Translations under genes and position numbers: made by a program | The notes under the pieces: model-generated | What the model was told of the DNA's origin: nothing | Databases searched by the model: none | The model's input: only the letters and a program-made list of their open reading frames with translations | NCBI GenBank assembly: GCA_021741205.1 | Contig: JAIOYI010000003.1 | Location: 124,001 to 188,000 of the forward strand | Reading direction: 5' to 3' | Length of the DNA stretch: 64,000 bases | DNA from: Emcibacter sp. | GTDB taxonomy: Bacteria > Pseudomonadota > Alphaproteobacteria > Sphingomonadales > Emcibacteraceae | Part shown: piece by piece, positions 16,589 through 25,276 of the stretch | How the letters are laid out: each line of letters starts with the position of its first letter | Numbering within the stretch: the stretch's first letter is position 1

Positions 16589-18730
16589 TTGAAAATTAAG
16601 GTTACACCCATAGCCATATTGTCCTTATCTGCTTTAGTTGGAATTGTTGCTACGGTCATATTTTTATTATTGGCAATAAAACAACCTTGGATGGGACTTA
16701 AATTTATTCCCGAGGAAAAAATCGGCATCAGGGTCATTCAGTCACAAGGGCCAAGCGCAGCTATAACTCCAAATTCTATTTTGGTAAAAGTAGAAAGTAA
16801 TAAGGGTGAAATTGAGTTATTACCAATTGATTTGACCATTGAGCCGGATGGGAAATTACAAACGTATGATATTTATAATTATTTCTTGGTACGACAGGGT
16901 CATATCTCGACTATTTTAAAATCAGAGACAGTAACTTTCACAAATAATAAGGGGGAAAAATTTACCGTCAAGCCAAGTGAAAGCCGTCCGCTATTATCCC
17001 TTCCTGTGGAATTCTGGGTACAAATAGTTGTCGGTTTATTTGCCTGGTTAATTTCATCTGCTGTTTTTGCCTTTCGATCAAGAGAATCAAGTGCAAAATA
17101 TCTACTATTAAGCGGTTTAGCGACACTTACATTTGCCCCTTTTGCGGCGATCTACACCACTCGCGAACTTGCTATGCCTGAGGCACTTTTTAGATTCTTA
17201 AGCGATGGTAATTTTTTAGGCGGTAGCATCTTTACAGCTAGTTTTGTAGCCCTTTTATTATGTTATCCAAAGCTCCTTGGGCCAAAATGGCTTGGGCTAG
17301 TCATCATTTTCCTTTTTATTGTCTGGTTTATTTTACAGCAGATTGGCGTATTTACGTCAATGACATTTGCCCGACGTTTTCTGGTAACGGTTGGTGTCCT
17401 ATCTACCTTTGGCCTCGCAGCAATTCATTGGTTTAAAACCAAGAAAGACCCAGTTGCACGTGCAGCACTACAATGGTTTTTACTATCTTGGATGTTGGGT
17501 ACATGCTTGTTCTGGTTTTTTATCCTTATGCCCCAAATGTTCGGGGTGGATACAACTCCCATTCAAGGATATGCTTTCGGCTTGTTCTTACTTGTATACG
17601 CCGGACTTACTTTTGGAATTTTGCGTTATAAATTATTTGCACTAGATCAATGGTGGGGAAATATTGTTCTTTGGGCGCTTACTATGCTCATACTGGTGGT
17701 TTTTGATTTATTATTCCTCCTCGCCTTACAATTTTCTGCCGGCTTATCGATAAGTCTTGCATTTTTACTTTCTGGTGTTTTATGGCTGCCACTCAAAAAT
17801 TTAGTCTGGAACCATTTTCTTAACCGTCATCAGATAAGTAGAGAAGATTTGTTTAAACAAGTCATAAATATCGCCCTTACGCCTCCAGGGCAGGATATTA
17901 ATATCCGTTGGCAGAATTTGCTGAAAAACATATATGATCCACTTAATATTCATGAGTGTGCAGATTGTTCAGATTGTAGCACTGATGACGACGGACAGAT
18001 ACTATTCATACAAACCATTGGCTCAATACCGGCCTTAGGTCTTGAGTTTGCTCACGGCGGACAAAGAATGTTTACAGCAACTGATGTTACATTGGCGAAA
18101 GAATTAGTTGTACTTATTCAGCATATTATTGATAATCGTAGCGAATATTCAAAGGGCGTTAACGAAGAACGCCAGCGAATTGCACAAGACATGCACGATA
18201 ATATTGGAGCACAACTGTTGGGAGCCCTTCATAATCAAAATACAGAACGAAAAAATACTTTGATAAGGGAAACCCTCTCTGACCTTAGAAGCATTATTAA
18301 TGACACTTCACGTACGGAGCTCTCTTTTGATGAAATGTTGGCCGATCTACGTGCCGAAACGACTGAAAGATTATCTGCAGCAAGTATCACTACAAGTTGG
18401 GTCATCAAAGCCGATAATGCCCCACCAGTGTCCCCACAATCTATCCATGCATTAAGATCAATTATCAGAGAGGCAATTAGCAATATTATAAAACATGCAG
18501 CAGCAAATTTTGCTTCTATCAACATTGAGTATATTAACAATGAAATATCCGTGACCATTGAAGATAATGGCAAAGGATTATCCACTGAAAAAACAAATTT
18601 TGGCAATGGACTGGCGAATATGAAGTCACGCATAACAGGATTGAGCGGCAATTTAATACTCTTAAATCGGGAAAATGGTTTACTTCTCAGAGCAAGCTTC
18701 CCAATTAATAACAATGGCATAGAAATATGA
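16589..18730 (+). CDS. ComP-like membrane sensor histidine kinase
   Basis: A 713-residue kinase. Residues 8-30 form one membrane helix, then an extracytoplasmic domain of about 110 residues that opens like a PDZ-type segment (IGIRVIQSQGPSA), then about eight further helices (about 145-400), an arrangement like ComP of Bacillus. The cytoplasmic part has a HisKA_3 domain with ERQRIAQDMHDNIGAQ (phospho-acceptor His about 536) and a HATPase domain (REAISNIIKHA, DNGKGL, GNGLANMKSR). The start is a TTG with AAGGGA upstream. It overlaps the response regulator gene by four bases. The signal is unknown. Confidence 0.88.
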   Translation: MKIKVTPIAILSLSALVGIVATVIFLLLAIKQPWMGLKFIPEEKIGIRVIQSQGPSAAITPNSILVKVESNKGEIELLPIDLTIEPDGKLQTYDIYNYFLVRQGHISTILKSETVTFTNNKGEKFTVKPSESRPLLSLPVEFWVQIVVGLFAWLISSAVFAFRSRESSAKYLLLSGLATLTFAPFAAIYTTRELAMPEALFRFLSDGNFLGGSIFTASFVALLLCYPKLLGPKWLGLVIIFLFIVWFILQQIGVFTSMTFARRFLVTVGVLSTFGLAAIHWFKTKKDPVARAALQWFLLSWMLGTCLFWFFILMPQMFGVDTTPIQGYAFGLFLLVYAGLTFGILRYKLFALDQWWGNIVLWALTMLILVVFDLLFLLALQFSAGLSISLAFLLSGVLWLPLKNLVWNHFLNRHQISREDLFKQVINIALTPPGQDINIRWQNLLKNIYDPLNIHECADCSDCSTDDDGQILFIQTIGSIPALGLEFAHGGQRMFTATDVTLAKELVVLIQHIIDNRSEYSKGVNEERQRIAQDMHDNIGAQLLGALHNQNTERKNTLIRETLSDLRSIINDTSRTELSFDEMLADLRAETTERLSAASITTSWVIKADNAPPVSPQSIHALRSIIREAISNIIKHAAANFASINIEYINNEISVTIEDNGKGLSTEKTNFGNGLANMKSRITGLSGNLILLNRENGLLLRASFPINNNGIEI

Positions 18731-19380
18731 AAAAAATTTTAATAGTCGAAGATATCGCTGAAACTCAAAAATGGTTTGAGAATATTATCAATGATACTTT
18801 TATAAATAATGAGGTAACTATCGCTTCTACAGTAAGTGAAGGCATTAATTCTTCCAATCAAAAAAACTTTGATCTTGCACTTATTGATCTTGGCCTACCA
18901 GATGGTTCAGGGTTAAAAGTATTGCGTCATATAAAATCCAATTTTCCTGAAACTCTCTGTGTCATAACAACTGTGATGGGTGATGATGCACATATTGTTT
19001 CTGCCCTTTCAGCGGGTGCTCAGGGATATCTCCTTAAAGAGCAACCCGCTGAAATGATAAATAAACAATTGATCCAGCTTATTGAAGGGATTCCCGCTCT
19101 TTCGCCTTCCATAGCTCAAAGAATTATGAAACATTTTCGTCTTACTGGACCCGCCGCCGAAGCAGAAAGTAATTTGACAACAAGGGAGCAAGAAGTTCTT
19201 GCTCTGATAGGTAGAGGAATGCGAAATGTTGATGTGGCGGATGCCCTCAAACTTGCTGAAACAACAGTGGCAAGTCATATTAAATCCATCTACCAGAAAC
19301 TAGGGATATCCAGCCGTGCGGAAGCCTCCTGGCATGCCACGCAACTAGGACTTTCTACTGATTTGAATGGCAACTCATAA
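18727..19380 (+). CDS. NarL/FixJ-family response regulator
   Basis: A 217-residue regulator with a receiver domain (residues 1-120; phospho-acceptor Asp54 in ALIDLGLPDG, conserved Lys in GYLLKEQ) and a LuxR-type helix-turn-helix (about 150-210; LTTREQEVLALIGRGMRNVDVADAL in pieces, then HIKSIYQKLGISSRAEA). It overlaps the kinase gene by ATGA, so the two form a cognate pair. The best candidates for its binding sites are the two CCCCTGWWCAGGGG palindromes at 15002 and 16508. The gene ends 16 bases before the left end of the second IS6 relic. Confidence 0.9.
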   Translation: MKKILIVEDIAETQKWFENIINDTFINNEVTIASTVSEGINSSNQKNFDLALIDLGLPDGSGLKVLRHIKSNFPETLCVITTVMGDDAHIVSALSAGAQGYLLKEQPAEMINKQLIQLIEGIPALSPSIAQRIMKHFRLTGPAAEAESNLTTREQEVLALIGRGMRNVDVADALKLAETTVASHIKSIYQKLGISSRAEASWHATQLGLSTDLNGNS

Positions 19381-19396
19381 ATATTTTTAAGTTATA

Positions 19397-20043
19397 TCGA
19401 CACTGTCAAATTATAATATTGCCAAACTTACGCCAAGACTTTAGCGTCTGAGGATGAAGGTGAAGTCCTAGACGTTGTTATAACAAAACGACGCAACAAA
19501 AAGGTGGCGTTGAAAGTATTAAAATCTCTCATTAAGCGCTATGGACGGCCAACGGCCATCGTCACAGATAAGCTCAAGTCTTATAAAGCTGCTATGAAGG
19601 AACTGGGTTGCCAAAACAGCAAGAAGCAGGAGGCCGATTAAACAATCGAGCTGGAACCGAAGGTGACGGAATGTCAAAATAGTCACCTACCTTTCCGACA
19701 CTAAGGCGTTTGTCGGCTTGGCTTTGCGATGACCGTGGCGCCAGTGGCACCGCGTAAGCTGAACAAAGCTTAGCCAAGACCCCGCAAGCCGAAGGGGGGA
19801 ATATGCCATGCAGGGCTTTCGAAAAGAAGAAACCTTACAAAAACTCACTTCAGTTCACGCCCAACTATAGCGCGTAACCTGCCCTTGGGGTGCAATCATT
19901 TTAATGCAGAACGACACCTCACGGGCAGACAGACATTTAAGAAATTTCGTTCAGAATCTATGACTGAATGGCGTACATTCGTGGCATAAGACATTTGCTT
20001 TTAAATCCCTCTTTGACCAGCTTCAGTTTCCTTTGACAGAGCC
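19397..20043 (+). mobile_element. decayed IS6-family insertion sequence, right copy
   Basis: Both ends look present: GACACTGTCAAA at 19397 and CAGTTTCCTTTGACAGAGCC at 20024-20043. The transposase N-terminal half is deleted. What remains reads EDEGEVLDVVITKRRNKK, KSLIKRYGRP, IVTDKLKSYKAAMKELG (second catalytic Asp), RLNNRA, then after disruptions TLQKLTSVHA and a C-terminus NHFNAERHLTGRQTF ... EWRTFVA that stops at 19989. A segment at 19722-19830 is about 85% like 10632-10735 by eye. It cannot move by itself. Confidence 0.72.
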
Positions 20044-20094
20044 TGTTTTCGCACTATATTTGAGCCTGAATAGAAGTAAATTTCTAGAGGGTTC

Positions 20095-20132
20095 CAGTTT
20101 ACTTTGACACTGTTGATCCTATCTGTTAATTT
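20095..20132 (+). promoter_or_regulatory. putative promoter of FO synthase gene with IS6-like -35
   Basis: CAGTTTACTTTGACACTGTT (20095-20114) matches the IS6 right end for 14 of the first 15 bases. It contains TTGACA (20104-20109); 17 bases later comes TAATTT (20127-20132), a weak -10. An old IS6 end may thus supply the -35 box of the FO synthase gene. The palindrome at 20131-20145 overlaps the end of the -10. Confidence 0.45.
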
Positions 20133-20145
20133 GAATATTGTTCAA
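20131..20145. promoter_or_regulatory. TTGAA-N5-TTCAA operator, site 1 (FO synthase)
   Basis: TTGAATATTGTTCAA lies between the putative -10 and the ribosome site of the FO synthase gene. Binding there would block transcription. The motif recurs at 26634, 36807, 46483 and 47916. Confidence 0.65.
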
Positions 20146-20164
20146 GTTTAATTCTGGAGAAATC

Positions 20165-22573
20165 ATGAATAGAATTTCATCCCGCAGCGACTATCAACTA
20201 GCCCAGAACACCCCTGTTTCTAGCGGGTATGATGGTATGATAGATATGAACGCTTTTTATAAAAATGCGGCCAGTCTCCGGGATCAAGGTCATGGTCGTG
20301 TCATGACCTATTCGCCAAAGGTATTTATTCCTTTAACACATTTATGTCGTGATGTTTGTCATTACTGCACATTTGCCGAAAGCCCCAAAAAAGGGGAGCA
20401 GGTGTATATGACACCAGTACAAATTCTGGATATTGTTCGGGCGGGTGCTCAAAAAGGCTGCAAGGAAGTTTTGTTTACTTTGGGTGATAAACCAGAACTG
20501 CGCTATAAAGCGGTGCGCAATGCACTAAAAGAAATGGGTTATGAAACAACCATAGACTATCTTGAGGCAATGTGTCGCCTTGTTCTCAAAGAGACGGGGC
20601 TGCTCCCCCATGTTAATCCAGGTGTTATATCACATGAGGAGTTAGACAGGTTGCGAACGGTATCTGTTTCTCAGGGATTAATGCTAGAATCAACTTCTGC
20701 TCGGCTTTGCGAAAAAGGCGGGCCGCATTATGGTTCACCTGACAAAAATCCAGAAGTAAGATTGCACATGTTGGAAATGGCCGGCAAAAGCCAAATTCCT
20801 TATACAACTGGCATCCTAATAGGCATCGGTGAAACAAGAGAAGAACGTATAGAAACGTTAAAAGCCATTCTGGATAGCCACAACCGCCATGGTCACATTC
20901 AGGAAGTTATCATTCAGGCATTTCAACCGAAGGCCAAAACCCGTATGGCCAATCATGACGCTCCAACAATGGCAGACCTAAAATGGACCATTGCAATGGC
21001 ACGGCATATCTTTGGGCCGGATATGAATATTCAGGCACCTCCTAATTTATCTTCCGATTTATTTCCAGAATTGGTGACGGCGGGAATTAATGACTGGGGC
21101 GGTGTATCGCCACTCACGCCCGATTTTGTAAACCCTGAAGCCCCGTGGCCAGAGATTGAAAATTTGCGCCAAGGCTCTGCAAAATGGGGAAAAATACTCA
21201 TTCCACGGCTTGCCTTATATCCTTCTTATGTTCAGAAATTAGAGCGTTGGACAGACCCGCTATTGCGGCCCCATATTCGCAAACTGGTCGATAGTCAAGG
21301 TTATGCTAGGGAAAGCGACTGGGTTTCTGGCCTACCAAGTTCTGGTGATAACGAACTGGATATCTTGCTCCATCCAAGGGTAACGGTAAGCCCTACTATT
21401 CAGTCCATTCTGAATCGAGCATTGGCAGGGAACACCTTAAACGAAGACGATATTATCCTATTGTTTCAAGCACGCGATGGGGATGCGGCGGCTGTGATGG
21501 AAGCCAGCGACCAACTCCGTGCCAAAACGGTTGGAGATGAAGTAACCTATGTGATTAACCGCAATATCAATTATACCAATGTCTGTACTTATAAATGTCA
21601 ATTTTGTGCTTTCTCGAAAGGGAGAGGGTCAGAATCCTTGCGTGGACCAGCTTATGATTTGCCCTTGGAAGAAATTGTCCGACGGACAGTTGAGGCACGG
21701 TCACGAGGCGCTAGTGAGGTTTGCCTGCAAGGTGGCATCCATCCAGATTATTCAGGAAAGACCTATTTGGCCATTCTAAAAGCCATCAAAAAGGCAGATC
21801 CAAAAATGCATGTTCATGCATTTTCTCCATTAGAAATATTCACAGGAGCGAAGTCATTAAATATTTCCGTGCATGATTTTCTTCTTGAATTAAAAGAGGC
21901 CGGTTTAGGATCGTTACCAGGAACAGCGGCAGAAATTCTCGTGGATGAAGTGCGGCAAGCCATTTGCGCCAATAAAATTACCGTTGATGAATGGTTGAAC
22001 GTTATGGAGACAGCCCATAATATAGGCTTACCAACCACAGCAACGATCATGTTTGGACATCTTGAAGAATACAAGGACTGGGCTAGTCATTTACTCAAGA
22101 TAAAATCACTACAAATAAAAACAGGAGGATTTACCGAATTTGTTCCTCTACCTTTTGTTCCCCATGAGGCTCCGATGTTCAAACAAGGAAAGTCACGGAG
22201 AGGTCCAACATTGCGTGAAACAATCTTAATGCATTCTGTGGCTCGTCTTGTGCTTCACCCCCATATCATCAATATACAGGCCTCATGGACTAAGATGGGA
22301 CCTCAGGCCATTGAAGTTGCTTTGAAGGCCGGCGTGAATGATCTTGGTGGAACTTTAATGAATGAGTCAATATCACGGGCTGCAGGGAGTGAATATGGAC
22401 AAGAAAAAAGCCGTCAAGACCTTATTTCTATGGCAAGAGCCGTTGGCCGACCAGCGCGCCAACGCTCTACAATTTATGGTAATGTAGTTAGCTCTATCCT
22501 ATCGAACCTACCCCCTCTCGACCCATTAGTTGAACCTAAGGCAGGTAAGCGATCAAATATTATTGTGCGTTAA
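20165..22573 (+). CDS. fbiC: FO synthase, CofG-CofH fusion (FbiC-type)
   Basis: This 802-residue protein makes FO, the deazaflavin core of coenzyme F420, from tyrosine and the ribityl-diaminouracil intermediate of riboflavin synthesis. It has two radical-SAM halves. The CofG half has CRDVCHYC (Cys 61, 65, 68). The CofH half has CTYKCQFC (Cys 474, 478, 481), followed by FSKG and, later, EVCLQGGIHPD, typical of CofH. The fused order and length match FbiC of actinobacteria. The ATG at 20165 is chosen for its GGAG site; an upstream TTG would add nine residues. An IS6 relic lies just upstream and the F420-linked KOR-FrhB operon converges from downstream. Confidence 0.95.
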   Translation: MNRISSRSDYQLAQNTPVSSGYDGMIDMNAFYKNAASLRDQGHGRVMTYSPKVFIPLTHLCRDVCHYCTFAESPKKGEQVYMTPVQILDIVRAGAQKGCKEVLFTLGDKPELRYKAVRNALKEMGYETTIDYLEAMCRLVLKETGLLPHVNPGVISHEELDRLRTVSVSQGLMLESTSARLCEKGGPHYGSPDKNPEVRLHMLEMAGKSQIPYTTGILIGIGETREERIETLKAILDSHNRHGHIQEVIIQAFQPKAKTRMANHDAPTMADLKWTIAMARHIFGPDMNIQAPPNLSSDLFPELVTAGINDWGGVSPLTPDFVNPEAPWPEIENLRQGSAKWGKILIPRLALYPSYVQKLERWTDPLLRPHIRKLVDSQGYARESDWVSGLPSSGDNELDILLHPRVTVSPTIQSILNRALAGNTLNEDDIILLFQARDGDAAAVMEASDQLRAKTVGDEVTYVINRNINYTNVCTYKCQFCAFSKGRGSESLRGPAYDLPLEEIVRRTVEARSRGASEVCLQGGIHPDYSGKTYLAILKAIKKADPKMHVHAFSPLEIFTGAKSLNISVHDFLLELKEAGLGSLPGTAAEILVDEVRQAICANKITVDEWLNVMETAHNIGLPTTATIMFGHLEEYKDWASHLLKIKSLQIKTGGFTEFVPLPFVPHEAPMFKQGKSRRGPTLRETILMHSVARLVLHPHIINIQASWTKMGPQAIEVALKAGVNDLGGTLMNESISRAAGSEYGQEKSRQDLISMARAVGRPARQRSTIYGNVVSSILSNLPPLDPLVEPKAGKRSNIIVR

Positions 22574-22595
22574 CACAGTGGTCTAACTAGAAAAA

Positions 22596-23459
22596 TTAAA
22601 TCCTATAACCATTTAAAATGGCATCCAATTCGCCCTGACAGCCTGAATTATTTTTGACAAGCTTGGACATCTTATTCAATTTTGGATTGACCATGGCGCT
22701 TTCCAATGTCGGATGCTCTCCCTGATAAATAATTCCTGTTGGTATTTGTCCTGATTGTTTCATGCGGATGCAAGTGGCAAAAGCCGTAGCCTTATCATTA
22801 CTATCATAAGAATCTTGTGTCTTGACATCCCTCGTCATAGCATCCCATTCGGGATACGTATCATTATACGTCACACAGGGAGACATCACTTCCAACAGTG
22901 CTAATCCTTTACCAGAACGGGCATGCTCAAGAGCTTTCACCATGAGGGAGTTCAATTGTTTCGGGTCGCCTGAGAATCCGCGGGCCAGAAAAGAGGAACT
23001 GGCAATTGACAGCCCCAACATCATAGCATCAAAACCTTCTTCCGCTGGAGCCCATTTTGGGCCATTCTTGGTCGGAGAATCCTGACCTTTAGTCAGACCA
23101 TACGTGCCATTATTCATGACTATATATACGAGAGAAGGGTTACGCTTTAAAGCATGGACAAAATGCCCAGCACCAATAGCATAACCATCACCATCGCCAC
23201 CTGCTGCAATTACAGTAAGGTCTGGATTGGCAAGTGCAGTACCCGTTGCCGTAGGCAACACACGACCGTGCATCGTATGGTACCCATAGGTACCCAAATT
23301 ATTCTGCATCGTTCCAGAGCATCCAATACCAGACAAGATCATAGTATCACACGCAGAAATATTGAGAGCCGTCAGGGCATATTTTAAAGCCCCTTGCACG
23401 CCATAATGTCCACATCCTGAACACCAGATGGGTTGACCCGGACGATAGGTTGTCGTCAT
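22596..23459 (-). CDS. 2-oxoacid:acceptor oxidoreductase, beta subunit
   Basis: A 287-residue thiamine-diphosphate subunit of the 2-oxoacid:ferredoxin oxidoreductase family. WCSGCGHYG at residues 12-20 and GIGCSG near 46 give Cys ligands of the [4Fe-4S] cluster; GDGDGYAIG (about 88) and MNNGTYGLTKGQ form the ThDP/Mg site. The GLTKGQxSPT pattern is typical of 2-oxoglutarate- and pyruvate-type enzymes. It overlaps the alpha subunit gene by four bases. With the alpha subunit and the FrhB-type protein it should decarboxylate a 2-oxoacid to an acyl-CoA and pass two electrons on, here probably to F420. Confidence 0.92.
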   Translation of the reverse strand: MTTTYRPGQPIWCSGCGHYGVQGALKYALTALNISACDTMILSGIGCSGTMQNNLGTYGYHTMHGRVLPTATGTALANPDLTVIAAGGDGDGYAIGAGHFVHALKRNPSLVYIVMNNGTYGLTKGQDSPTKNGPKWAPAEEGFDAMMLGLSIASSSFLARGFSGDPKQLNSLMVKALEHARSGKGLALLEVMSPCVTYNDTYPEWDAMTRDVKTQDSYDSNDKATAFATCIRMKQSGQIPTGIIYQGEHPTLESAMVNPKLNKMSKLVKNNSGCQGELDAILNGYRI

Positions 23460-25276
23460 AGCGCTTTTTCCTTTTCCAAAATGGCATTGACCAAACTTCC
23501 AGGTCTCATGAATAAGCCATCATATTGCAAAATACTTTCTATTTTATCCGCCGGAGCACCGGCGCCTTTGATAAGGCGAGCCAATTGACCACTATCATTG
23601 CACTCAACCACATAAACTCTCTCACATTCCCTTACAAATTCAATTGTATCATCGAGAATTGGCCAAAGGGTTCGAGGCCGATGGCATCTCACAGCAATAT
23701 TTTTTTCAGCGAGACGTTCCGACGCCTCCGTCAATACATCACCGATCATACCCATACATATAACACCCACTTTGGCATTATCGTCACCCCAAATATAGCC
23801 TATGGGCAGTTGGTGTTTAACACTTTCAATTTTACGAGCACGTTTATCCATCATCGCAACCCGATTAACAGGATCGGTTGAGACCAAACCCCAAGGATTA
23901 CGTTCATTCCCCGTCACCAAATTCATTCCCCCCGGTTGTCCAGGAACGGCAAAGGGAGAAATACCATCTTCAGTTATGGCATAGCGTTGATATTCTGACA
24001 TTTTTGCAAGCTGTTCATCAGTCAATCGTTTACCGTTATCAATCTTAACATCACCAAGATCAAAAGCGGGAATTGTATAAGTAAATTGGCATAAACCGTC
24101 CAGAGCAATATAAACGGGGCATTGTGCAGCCTGTGACAGATTGGTCGCCAGAACACCATAATCAAAGCATTCTTGCGGCGATCCAGGAGACAACACAATA
24201 TGAGGAAAATCTCCGTTGCTGCCTTGGGTCAACATACCAAGATCATTTTGCTCCAATTTTGTCGGCATCCCTGTTGAAGGACCGGCGCGTTGACAATCGA
24301 CAATGACTAGCGGTATTTCAGCTGAACCACAGTGACCGACGGATTCTTGCATCAACGCAATACCAGGACCAGATGAGGCCGTCATGGCTTTAGCACCAGA
24401 AAGGGCAGCTCCTATGGCCATATTTATAGCAGCCAACTCATCTTCCCCCTGAATAACGACCCCGCCAAAGGCTGGTAATCTTTTTTCCAGCCAATTCATA
24501 ATATCCGTGGCAGGCGTAATAGGATAGCCCGCAAAAAACCGCCCTCCAGCTGCTAAAAAGCCAAATGCGGTTGCATCATTTCCAGATATCATTATCCGAT
24601 CTTCCCGTTCCAGATGGGGTAGTTTATACAAACCGTGGTCTGATTGTGCCTCTTCCTTTGTTAAAATTTTATGGCCCGCAGCAAATTCAAATCCTAATTC
24701 AAGAGCCTGAATATTGGGTTTAATATTTTCTGCAGTCAGACGCTTGAACCGATGGCGAATGCTCGCATGCGCCTCTTCGTCACTGAGTCCCATCACCCGA
24801 GCCAACACACCAAAACCAAGACAATTCTTGAAAAGATCTCGCCGCAGCTCCCGAACGGAAAAGCGGCTGAAAGGAATTTCTATAATACGTGTTGTGTCGG
24901 GTATAAATTTTTTAGGAAGCGGGCCACGTGATGTATCATAAATAACGACGCTTTCCGCCCCCAAATACTGGCCATTTTTCTCTATTGCTTCACCGTCAAA
25001 TGCCACAAGAATATCTACATTATCCCCTAGACAACCTCGGTAGTTACGGGAACTGCGCAGGGCTGCCGCAGCATGCCCACCTTTAATACGGGACGCTATG
25101 TCATTGGCAGAGAAAAGATGTAGTCCCCGTTGGGCTAGTGCCCATGCCAACAGGGTGATCACGGTAACAGATCCGTCCCCGCCTTGCCCCGCTGTAACCA
25201 CTGTGATGTCATCGCAAGCAAGAGGAGTGTTATCCTTTTTAACGACTGACTTTACGTCCGTTGAGTATTTATTCAT
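23456..25276 (-). CDS. 2-oxoacid:acceptor oxidoreductase, fused gamma-alpha subunit
   Basis: At 606 residues this combines a gamma domain (about 20-200; VVTAGQGGDGSVTVITLLAWAL, RIKGGHAA) with an alpha domain (about 220-600; ISGNDATAFGFLAAGGRFFAGYPITPATDIM, then EDELAAINMAIGAALSGAKAMTASSGPG, read in shorter blocks). This is the layout of KorA-type gamma-alpha fusions. The YPITPAT motif contacts thiamine diphosphate and substrate. No ferredoxin domain is present in this chain. The FrhB-type partner, with two clusters, probably provides the electron exit. Four-base overlaps link it to both neighbours. Confidence 0.92.
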   Translation of the reverse strand: MNKYSTDVKSVVKKDNTPLACDDITVVTAGQGGDGSVTVITLLAWALAQRGLHLFSANDIASRIKGGHAAAALRSSRNYRGCLGDNVDILVAFDGEAIEKNGQYLGAESVVIYDTSRGPLPKKFIPDTTRIIEIPFSRFSVRELRRDLFKNCLGFGVLARVMGLSDEEAHASIRHRFKRLTAENIKPNIQALELGFEFAAGHKILTKEEAQSDHGLYKLPHLEREDRIMISGNDATAFGFLAAGGRFFAGYPITPATDIMNWLEKRLPAFGGVVIQGEDELAAINMAIGAALSGAKAMTASSGPGIALMQESVGHCGSAEIPLVIVDCQRAGPSTGMPTKLEQNDLGMLTQGSNGDFPHIVLSPGSPQECFDYGVLATNLSQAAQCPVYIALDGLCQFTYTIPAFDLGDVKIDNGKRLTDEQLAKMSEYQRYAITEDGISPFAVPGQPGGMNLVTGNERNPWGLVSTDPVNRVAMMDKRARKIESVKHQLPIGYIWGDDNAKVGVICMGMIGDVLTEASERLAEKNIAVRCHRPRTLWPILDDTIEFVRECERVYVVECNDSGQLARLIKGAGAPADKIESILQYDGLFMRPGSLVNAILEKEKAL

